A DNA stretch of 5,721 nt. It comes from Bacteroidota bacterium (GTDB lineage Bacteria > Bacteroidota > Bacteroidia > NS11-12g > UBA9320). The stretch is taken from assembly GCA_024638525.1 (NCBI GenBank), contig JAHEKB010000133.1, positions 1-5,721 on the forward strand, given 5' to 3'. Positions 1 to 5,214 of this stretch are shown here, in pieces (position 1 is the stretch's first letter; each line of letters opens with the position of its first letter). Position numbers and translations under genes: made by a program. The notes under the pieces are model-generated. The model did not search any database. It worked only from the letters and a program-made list of their open reading frames with translations, and had not been told where the DNA came from.

Positions 1-199
1 TGGTATAGCAATCTGTTTTGTTACATAGAAACCCAGCTCGCAGCACCAAAGAGTCCAATTGGGTCAAACCGTACACCATTTGCTCATATGACTTGATTTC
101 GGCTTTTGTTTGGACATCAGATTGAGCATGAATACTTTCTGCCCATATGCTTGTGATAACAGTCAACAGAGCTATTAATAAACAGCGATAGAGTTTCAT
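1..199 (-). CDS. Partial secreted protein of unknown function (N-terminal 66 residues)
   Basis: Reading leftwards from an ATG at 199-197, the frame stays open for 66 codons to the window edge, so the C-terminus is missing. The protein starts with a clear signal peptide: a short basic n-region (K2, R5), a hydrophobic core at about residues 6-20 (LLIALLTVITSIWA), and a polar end with a likely signal peptidase I site at Ala25|Gln26. Gln at +1 is common in Bacteroidota exported proteins. The Cys at residue 6 is too early for a lipobox, so I do not call a lipoprotein. The start of the mature part is polar and probably helical (QTKAEIKSYEQMVYGLTQLD), followed by two close cysteines (CNKTDC) that could form a disulfide once exported. 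I do not recognise the family. It lies 158 bp downstream of the TlpA-like gene on the same strand; co-transcription is possible but not shown. No convincing Shine-Dalgarno precedes the ATG. Confidence 0.75.
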   Translation of the reverse strand, partial: MKLYRCLLIALLTVITSIWAESIHAQSDVQTKAEIKSYEQMVYGLTQLDSLVLRAGFLCNKTDCYT

Positions 200-357
200 T
201 CAGCAATATTCGTAAGTCCTGAGCTCAAAGTTCAGTTCTCAAAACAATTATCCATATGATTCTTGTCAGCTGAAAATGCCAACTTGGATTTCAGCTCAAT
301 CTTGATATTGAGTTAAAGGGTGATAAACCATATCAGCTGCTAAATGGACCGAACTAA
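200..357. other. Intergenic region with three small inverted repeats
   Basis: This gap separates the stop of the TlpA-like gene from the start of the secreted-protein gene, both read leftwards. It holds three short inverted repeats: AGCTGAAA/TTTCAGCT (268-275 with 289-296), CTCAAT/ATTGAG (295-300 with 307-312) and TGATA/TATCA (321-325 with 331-335). The first two share two bases. None is GC-rich or followed by a T-tract on the minus strand, so none is a convincing intrinsic terminator. I found no exact TAnnTTTG promoter element on the minus strand here. No open frame in it looks like a gene. Confidence 0.5.
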
Positions 358-939
358 TTACCCTTTATCGCTTAACAAGCGATCCAAGCGTTTTCTAAAT
401 TTATCTGAATCCCATTTGGCCGCTCCTATTTTCCTTACCGCTATTTTCCCTTTGCTATCAATGAGAAATGTAGCCGGAATGCTGCTGCTTTCAAGTTGCG
501 ATGGTACTTGGGTATAAGGCTTAAAACATGGCAAAGACATACCTTGTGCCGCTAAAAACTTATCAGTAGTCTCCCTGTCCTCATTAGATACAAAAAGGAA
601 TTTCATCTGGTCTTCATACCCAGCATAAAGACTATGTAAGCTTGGTAATTCTGCGACACATGGAGCACACCAAGTGGCCCAAAAATTAATCAATACTACT
701 TCGCCGCGGTAATCGTTAAAATCTACGCGTTCCCCTTTGTCATCGAGCAAGGTCCAATTGTAATCCGAAAGTTTATCTCGATTCTCTTCTTTGATTTCAC
801 TGGGAGTAAAAGCCAGCACTCTCTGTACAAATACCTTAATGGATTTACCCGTGGGAGGATACAGAAGCAAGCCAAGAAAAAGCACAAATACGATATTGCT
901 CCAATGTCTTGCTAACCAGGATTTTTTTCGCTCTCTCAT
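358..939 (-). CDS. Membrane-anchored TlpA-family thioredoxin-like protein
   Basis: This 193-residue protein is a thiol-disulfide oxidoreductase of the TlpA/ResA type. A basic N-terminus (RERKK) precedes one hydrophobic segment at about residues 14-28, which predicts an inner-membrane anchor with the catalytic domain in the periplasm. The thioredoxin-like domain spans about residues 56-192. It carries the redox motif WCAPC (residues 90-94, C91 and C94) after the usual strand VVLINFWAT, and the cis-proline segment IPATFLID with P155. C138 is an additional cysteine of unknown role. Family members reduce periplasmic disulfides, for example in cytochrome c maturation or during envelope stress; the specific partner cannot be told from sequence. 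It begins 29 bp after the glmM stop, so the two are probably one operon. The start ATG directly abuts AAGGAG (945-940), with no spacer. I keep this ATG because no alternative start lies before the membrane segment and it preserves the anchor. Confidence 0.92.
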   Translation of the reverse strand: MRERKKSWLARHWSNIVFVLFLGLLLYPPTGKSIKVFVQRVLAFTPSEIKEENRDKLSDYNWTLLDDKGERVDFNDYRGEVVLINFWATWCAPCVAELPSLHSLYAGYEDQMKFLFVSNEDRETTDKFLAAQGMSLPCFKPYTQVPSQLESSSIPATFLIDSKGKIAVRKIGAAKWDSDKFRKRLDRLLSDKG

Positions 940-968
940 CTCCTTATTGTTTACGCCTTAAATACTTT

Positions 969-2348
969 TTAAACAATGATCTCTTTGATATCAGCCTTGA
1001 TCTTATTGGCTAGACTATCCGCTATATTTGAGGAGCTTCCCTCAGCATATATCCTGATAATGGGCTCTGTATTTGATTTGCGCAGATGAACCCATTCATT
1101 ATCAAACTCAATCTTAATTCCGTCTATGGTATTGATGGGCTGACCGGCGTATTTCTCTTTCAGTGAGTCAAATATCCCATCTAAATCTATATCTGGAGTG
1201 AGCTCAATCTTGTTCTTGCTAATGACATAATTTGGATAAGCACCTCTTAATGCGCTAATATTCTTGCCGGATTTTGCCAGGTGACTTAGAAATAACGCTA
1301 TACCCACTAGGGCATCTCTTCCATAATGCAAATCAGGATAAATGATTCCTCCATTGCCTTCTCCTCCAATTACCGCATTCACTTCTTTCATCATGGAAAC
1401 CACATTGACTTCCCCAACAGCGCTCGCATGGTATTTTCCACCTCGTTTCTCGGTAATATCTCGCAAGGCACGGGTTGAGCTCAAATTGCTCACCGTATCA
1501 CCCAGTTTATTTTGTAAAACATAATCGGCAACAGCAACCAGGGTATACTCCTCACCAAAGACCTCTCCATCATCTCGAACAAAGGCCAAACGGTCAACAT
1601 CCGGATCCACTATAATACCCAGGTCTGCATCGCTTCTTTTAACTTCAGCGCTCAATTCGCTCAAGTGTTCTGGAAGTGGCTCTGGATTATGAGGAAAGCG
1701 CCCATTTGGTTCACAATAAATACATTCAATGTGGCCCACCCCCAGTGCTTTTAATAATTTGGGAACCGCTAAGCCACCAGTAGAATTCACGGCATCTACA
1801 ACGATCTTATAATTTTTTTCCTTGATGGCATCTACATCCACCAAAGGCAATTTGAGGATTTTGTCGATATGCCAATCTATATAACCCGCTGATACGGAAT
1901 AACTTCCCAGCGATTCAACTTCGTTAAACTCAAATTCTCCAGCATCAACGGCCGCAATGATTTCTGAACCCAGTGCCGCTGAGATGAATTCACCCTTGTC
2001 ATTCAGCAGTTTTAGTGCATTCCATTGCTTAGGGTTGTGGCTGGCTGTCAAAATTATTCCACCTGCGGCAGATTCATTGACTACGGCCATCTCAACTGTT
2101 GGGGTGGTGCTCAGACCCAAGTCTACAATGTCTACACCTTTACTCAAAAGTGTACCGCAGACCAGTTTGTTGATCATCTCTCCAGATAGACGTGCATCTC
2201 TTCCAATGACTATTCGTCGATTGTCTTCGGTACATATTGCATCGCAAAAAGCAGCGGAAAATTTTACCACGTCCAATGGCGTTAAGGCTTCAGATTCTGT
2301 GCCTCCTATGGTTCCTCTTATTCCGGAAATGGACTTGATTAGTGTCAT
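969..2348 (-). CDS. glmM: Phosphoglucosamine mutase
   Basis: This 459-residue protein is a complete alpha-D-phosphohexomutase. It is expected to convert glucosamine-6-phosphate to glucosamine-1-phosphate in the cytoplasm, the step before GlmU in UDP-GlcNAc synthesis for peptidoglycan and lipopolysaccharide. All four active-site elements are visible: the phosphoserine loop TASHNP (101-106, catalytic S103), the Mg2+ loop DPDVDR (248-253, D248, D250, D252), the sugar-binding loop GEGNGG (329-334), and the C-terminal phosphate-binding loop RKSNTEPIIR (423-432). The start MTLIKSISGIRG fits the conserved N-terminus, and the length is normal for the family. The N-terminal SGIRG resembles the archaeal/Bacteroidota branch of GlmM, and related mutases act on mannose or glucose phosphates; the conserved housekeeping form makes GlmM the best call. 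No Shine-Dalgarno is seen before the ATG. It is divergent from rnpB and likely heads an operon with the TlpA-like gene. Confidence 0.93.
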   Translation of the reverse strand: MTLIKSISGIRGTIGGTESEALTPLDVVKFSAAFCDAICTEDNRRIVIGRDARLSGEMINKLVCGTLLSKGVDIVDLGLSTTPTVEMAVVNESAAGGIILTASHNPKQWNALKLLNDKGEFISAALGSEIIAAVDAGEFEFNEVESLGSYSVSAGYIDWHIDKILKLPLVDVDAIKEKNYKIVVDAVNSTGGLAVPKLLKALGVGHIECIYCEPNGRFPHNPEPLPEHLSELSAEVKRSDADLGIIVDPDVDRLAFVRDDGEVFGEEYTLVAVADYVLQNKLGDTVSNLSSTRALRDITEKRGGKYHASAVGEVNVVSMMKEVNAVIGGEGNGGIIYPDLHYGRDALVGIALFLSHLAKSGKNISALRGAYPNYVISKNKIELTPDIDLDGIFDSLKEKYAGQPINTIDGIKIEFDNEWVHLRKSNTEPIIRIYAEGSSSNIADSLANKIKADIKEIIV

Positions 2349-2413
2349 AAGGTTTGGGAAAGCAAATCAAGTGAATTGAATGTCATCAAGAAAAAAAAGA
2401 TAAAAACAAAAAT

Positions 2414-2421
2414 CAAATGCA
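2414..2421 (-). promoter_or_regulatory. Weak candidate -7 element for glmM
   Basis: On the minus strand this reads TGCATTTG, one mismatch from the Bacteroidota -7 consensus TAnnTTTG. A TTG lies 17 nt upstream of it, within the spacing reported for a -33 element. It would give a 5' leader of roughly 60 nt before the glmM ATG at 2348. The mismatch falls in the important second base, so this is only the best candidate I can see in the divergent intergenic region. Confidence 0.25.
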
Positions 2422-2498
2422 ATGTGGATATTTCGAATCAAGCCGAAAATACAGCAGCTTACAATGGGCCAATGTTAATATTCCGTGTACAAACCAAG

Positions 2499-2518
2499 GC
2501 GTTTATAAGCGTTTAAAA
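2499..2518 (+). repeat. Tandem 10-bp direct repeat upstream of rnpB
   Basis: Two adjacent 10-bp units, GCGTTTATAA (2499-2508) and GCGTTTAAAA (2509-2518), differ at one base. The period is about one helical turn, so both copies present the same face of the DNA. The first copy overlaps the position expected for the -33 promoter element of rnpB and the second lies in the spacer. It could be a regulator site or simply an AT-rich promoter repeat. Confidence 0.6.
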
Positions 2519-2531
2519 TAATGTACATTTG
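2502..2531 (+). promoter_or_regulatory. Bacteroidota-type promoter of rnpB
   Basis: TACATTTG at 2524-2531 matches the Bacteroidota -7 consensus TAnnTTTG exactly. It ends 3 nt before the predicted 5' base of the RNase P RNA at 2535, where transcription should start. The -33 element is weaker: TTTA at 2502-2505 with an 18-bp spacer, against consensus TTTG. The agreement between this promoter and the 5' end predicted independently from the P1 helix supports both calls. Confidence 0.75.
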
Positions 2532-2534
2532 CCC

Positions 2535-2891
2535 AGCAAAATGGCTTATCGCTCAGCTTTAGAGTTGAGAGGAAAGTCCGGGCAACACAGGGCGGTGTAC
2601 CTTGAGTTAATCAAGGGCTATTACTGGAAACAGTGGTATACAGCAAGTGTAACAGAGAATAACCTCCTGCCTCTTTTGGTAGGGAAGGCTGAAAATGTGA
2701 GGTAAGAGCTCACACGCTTGAATGGTAACATTCATTTGGTACAAACCTTGCACGTTGTAAGACCAAGTAAACTAGAGTTGAGGGCTGCTCGTCCAATCCC
2801 GATTTTTCGGGAACTTTAGAGGGTAGGTTGCAGAGATAAATGATAGGCATTCGTCTTTAGACGAAAACAGAACCCGGCTTATAGTTTTGCT
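2535..2891 (+). ncRNA. rnpB: RNase P RNA (bacterial class A)
   Basis: This is the catalytic RNA of RNase P, which with the RnpA protein removes 5' leaders from pre-tRNAs. The 5' core GAGGAAAGTCCGGGC (2569-2583) and 3' core ACAGAACCCGGCTTAT (2867-2882) form P4, with the conserved bulged U at 2577. P1 pairs 2535-2542 with 2884-2891 and sets both ends, giving about 357 nt. P2 pairs 2544-2550 with 2842-2848, and a short P3 hairpin is at 2552-2569. Also visible are a hairpin at 2600-2616, a GAAA-capped hairpin (2623-2634), ACAGAGA (2652-2658), the specificity-domain GGTAAGAG (2701-2708), and the GGU (2822-2824) that pairs with tRNA CCA ends. A six-pair hairpin with a UUUU loop (2797-2812) sits where E. 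coli has P16/P17, and an extra hairpin (2850-2865) resembles P19. The exact mature ends are inferred from pairing. Confidence 0.97.
2856..2889 (+). promoter_or_regulatory. Possible second promoter within the 3' end of rnpB
   Basis: TAGTTTTG at 2882-2889 is an exact match to TAnnTTTG and lies inside the 3' strand of the rnpB P1 helix. A weak -33-like TTTA is at 2856-2859 with a 22-bp spacer. Start of transcription near 2893-2896 would give the response regulator gene a leader of only 13-16 nt. The same bases are constrained by RNase P RNA structure (CTTAT and the P1 pairing), so the match may be coincidental. Confidence 0.3.
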
Positions 2892-2908
2892 TTTAATAGA
2901 TAGAGAAA

Positions 2909-4270
2909 ATGGCAAGAATTTTAATTGTAGATGATGAAAAAAGCATACGCGAGACTCTTAAAGAGATCTTAGAGTATGAAGGTTATGAAATCGAGGAGGC
3001 GGAAAATGGGGAGCTGGCACTTAAGCAGATAAAAAAGTTCAACTACGATGTAGTGCTTTGCGATATCAAGATGCCAAAAATGGATGGTATGGAGCTGTTG
3101 AGCAAAGCCTCGGATCTTGCCCCTGAATTACCCTTTATTATGATATCCGGTCATGGAACGATGGAGACTGCGATTGAAGCCACCAAAAAAGGTGCCTTTG
3201 ATTTCATATCTAAACCCCCTGACTTGAACAAACTCTTGATCACGGTGAGAAATGCCGTTGACAAGAACAATTTGGTTATTGAGACCAAAGTGCTTAAGCG
3301 CAAGATCACCAAGACAAGAGAAATTGTTGGTGATTCTCCCAGCATTAAAAAGATCAAGCAGACCATTGAGAAAGTAGCTCCCACAGATGCTCGTGTTCTG
3401 ATTACAGGTGAGAACGGAACGGGAAAAGAACTGGTGGCCCGTTGGGTGCATGAAAGAAGCAATAGAGCATCGAGTCCACTGATTGAGGTAAACTGTGCAG
3501 CAATACCGTCTGAACTTATTGAAAGTGAGCTGTTTGGACACGAAAAGGGCTCCTTTACTTCTGCCATGAAACAGCGCATTGGAAAGTTTGAAAAAGCCCA
3601 TGGTGGAACCCTCTTTTTAGATGAAATTGGAGATATGAGTTTAGCGGCGCAAGCCAAGGTATTGCGTGCTCTTCAAGAGAATAAAATCACCAGAGTTGGT
3701 GGAGAAAAGGACATTGACGTTGATGTTAGGGTTATAGCTGCAACCAATAAAGACTTGATGAAAGAGATCGAAGAAGGTAATTTCAGAGAAGATCTCTATC
3801 ACAGAATCTCAGTCATTGTTATCCATGTCCCCACCTTAAATGAAAGAGTGACGGATATTCCAACTTTGGCAGATAAGTTTCTCGAAGAGATCTGTCAAGA
3901 AAATGGCATCAATAAAAAGCAATTCACGGCTCGGGCCATGGAGGAAATGAAGAACATTCACTGGAGTGGAAACATCAGGGAACTCCGAAATGTGGTTGAA
4001 CGTCTAGTAATTCTTTGCGAAGAAAAAATTACGGATGAAGACGTGCTTCTTTATGCCAACAGCGGCAAGAAGAAACCGGGAACCATTGATGCTATTGTGG
4101 AGTTTGATAAATTCCAGGAATTCAAGGATTATGCAGAAAAGATGTTCATCGATGCCAAATTGAAAAAGAACAATTGGAACGTGGCCAAGACCGCCGCTGA
4201 AATTGACATACAGCGCAGTCACCTTTACAATAAGATTGACAAATTTGGTTTGAAACGCCAAAAGAAATGA
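2909..4270 (+). CDS. Sigma-54-dependent NtrC/NtrX-type response regulator
   Basis: This 453-residue cytoplasmic activator has three domains. A receiver domain (about 1-120) has acidic residues D8/D9, phosphoacceptor D52 in LCDIKMP, S80 and K102. An AAA+ sigma-54 interaction domain (about 138-375) has Walker A GENGTGKE (167-174), Walker B GGTLFLDEIG (232-241), sensor I AATN (277-280), candidate arginine fingers R293/R299 and sensor II GNIREL (354-359). A Fis-type helix-turn-helix lies at about 423-450. When phosphorylated by a histidine kinase it should hydrolyse ATP to open promoters bound by sigma-54 RNA polymerase. The sigma-54 contact loop reads GSFTSA (214-219) instead of GAFTGA. No kinase gene is in the window, so the signal is unknown. 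The ATG lies 17 nt after rnpB with an A-rich but Shine-Dalgarno-poor leader, and the stop overlaps the next gene. It resembles NtrX and AtoC equally well, so I give no symbol. Confidence 0.95.
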   Translation: MARILIVDDEKSIRETLKEILEYEGYEIEEAENGELALKQIKKFNYDVVLCDIKMPKMDGMELLSKASDLAPELPFIMISGHGTMETAIEATKKGAFDFISKPPDLNKLLITVRNAVDKNNLVIETKVLKRKITKTREIVGDSPSIKKIKQTIEKVAPTDARVLITGENGTGKELVARWVHERSNRASSPLIEVNCAAIPSELIESELFGHEKGSFTSAMKQRIGKFEKAHGGTLFLDEIGDMSLAAQAKVLRALQENKITRVGGEKDIDVDVRVIAATNKDLMKEIEEGNFREDLYHRISVIVIHVPTLNERVTDIPTLADKFLEEICQENGINKKQFTARAMEEMKNIHWSGNIRELRNVVERLVILCEEKITDEDVLLYANSGKKKPGTIDAIVEFDKFQEFKDYAEKMFIDAKLKKNNWNVAKTAAEIDIQRSHLYNKIDKFGLKRQKK

Positions 4271-5214
4271 TAGGAAACGATCTTTCCAGGGCTGCAGATC
4301 TTTTGCGGGCAGGGGAGGTCGTAGCCATTCCTACAGAAACTGTTTATGGTCTTGCTGCCAATGCTTTAGACCCTCTTGCTGTATCTAAGATCTACGCGGC
4401 CAAAGAAAGACCTCGCTTCAATCCCCTAATTGTTCACCTGTCCCTAAAATCGAATATAGAGGACTATGTCTCAGAGTTTCCCGCAAAGGCGGTACAACTC
4501 GCTGAAGCCTTTTGGCCGGGTCCTATGAGCCTGCTCCTAAATAAAAGAGATGTCTTGCCAGAAATAGTGACCGCAGGTTTGGATAGTGTGGTGGTGAGAA
4601 AGCCTGCACACCCCATTGCTCAACAACTTTTGGAAATGCTCGATTTTCCATTGGCTGCACCTAGCGCAAATCCATTTAAGCAGATCAGCCCCACCAAAGC
4701 AGAACACGTTGAACGCTCTATGGGAGATCGAATTGCCTATATCCTTGAAGGTGGGCCTTCTGTAGTCGGTTTGGAAAGCACTATTTTGGATTGCAGAACT
4801 GATAATATTAAGGCACTTCGTCTTGGAGGATTAAGTCTTGAACAAATTGAAAAGCTTATTGGGCCGATAGAGCTTGAATTATCAAAACACTCCAACCCAC
4901 AAGCACCTGGACAAATGGATCAACACTACAGCCCTGCCAAGGGTCTTTATGTAGTAGACGATATGGAAGAAGCCATTGCAAATTGCAAAGCGCGATACAG
5001 CCTTTTGCTTTGGGATGATTCCAAAGCATACCCAAATGCCATTGAGAAGTACTATTTAAGCAGATCAAAAGACTTGGTTGAAGCGGCATCCAATCTGTTT
5101 GAATATCTGCACCGCGCTGATGAGGACATGAGTGAAATAATATTTGCTGAAAGGGTTCCCAACACCGGATTGGGTAGGGCCATCAATGACCGATTGATTC
5201 GGGCTAGTCACTGA
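4267..5214 (+). CDS. sua5: Threonylcarbamoyl-AMP synthase (Sua5/YwlC type)
   Basis: This 315-residue enzyme should make L-threonylcarbamoyl-AMP from threonine, bicarbonate and ATP, the first step of t6A37 modification of ANN-decoding tRNAs; TsaD, TsaB and TsaE normally complete the transfer. The YrdC/TsaC domain covers about residues 5-190. It shows PTETVYGL (22-29), the KERPRFNPL substrate loop (46-54), FWPGPMSLL (82-90), R111 in VVRKPAHP, APSAN (131-135), ESTILD (170-175) and R186. The linker APGQMDQHYSP (213-223) leads into the Sua5 C-terminal domain, which ends in GLGRAINDRL (301-310). This makes it the long Sua5 form (TsaC2), not the short TsaC; it is slightly shorter than yeast-type Sua5. 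Its ATG overlaps the regulator stop as ATGA and no Shine-Dalgarno is seen, suggesting translational coupling. Its 3' end overlaps the convergent gene by 11 bp. Confidence 0.95.
   Translation: MIGNDLSRAADLLRAGEVVAIPTETVYGLAANALDPLAVSKIYAAKERPRFNPLIVHLSLKSNIEDYVSEFPAKAVQLAEAFWPGPMSLLLNKRDVLPEIVTAGLDSVVVRKPAHPIAQQLLEMLDFPLAAPSANPFKQISPTKAEHVERSMGDRIAYILEGGPSVVGLESTILDCRTDNIKALRLGGLSLEQIEKLIGPIELELSKHSNPQAPGQMDQHYSPAKGLYVVDDMEEAIANCKARYSLLLWDDSKAYPNAIEKYYLSRSKDLVEAASNLFEYLHRADEDMSEIIFAERVPNTGLGRAINDRLIRASH

Noticed and set aside
1342..2379. Open plus-strand frames at 1342-1524 and 1957-2379
   Set aside because: They are antisense to glmM, whose full set of active-site motifs makes it certain; their translations show no family features.
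2431..2448. Imperfect inverted repeat TTTCG/CGAAA in the glmM-rnpB intergenic region
   Set aside because: The five-base arms in AT-rich sequence are too short to support an operator call.
2797..2812. Hairpin TCCCGA-TTTT-TCGGGA as an intrinsic terminator
   Set aside because: No T-tract follows, and conserved RNase P RNA sequence continues for another 80 nt.
2541..2890. Reading the structured region upstream of the regulator as a riboswitch or tmRNA
   Set aside because: The GAGGAAAGTCC and ACAGAACCCGGCTTAT cores and the P1, P2 and P4 pairings are diagnostic of RNase P RNA.
2850..2900. Hairpin 2850-2865 plus the T-rich stretch at 2885-2895 as an rnpB terminator
   Set aside because: About 19 nt, including conserved P4 sequence, separate the stem from the T-rich stretch, so it lacks terminator geometry.
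3128..4328. Minus-strand frames at 3128-3601, 3151-3657, 4004-4261 and 4146-4328
   Set aside because: They lie opposite the well-conserved response regulator and the start of sua5 and have no recognisable motifs.
4856..5089. Minus-strand frame of 77 codons
   Set aside because: It is antisense to the Sua5 C-terminal domain, with no motif and no start-region signals.
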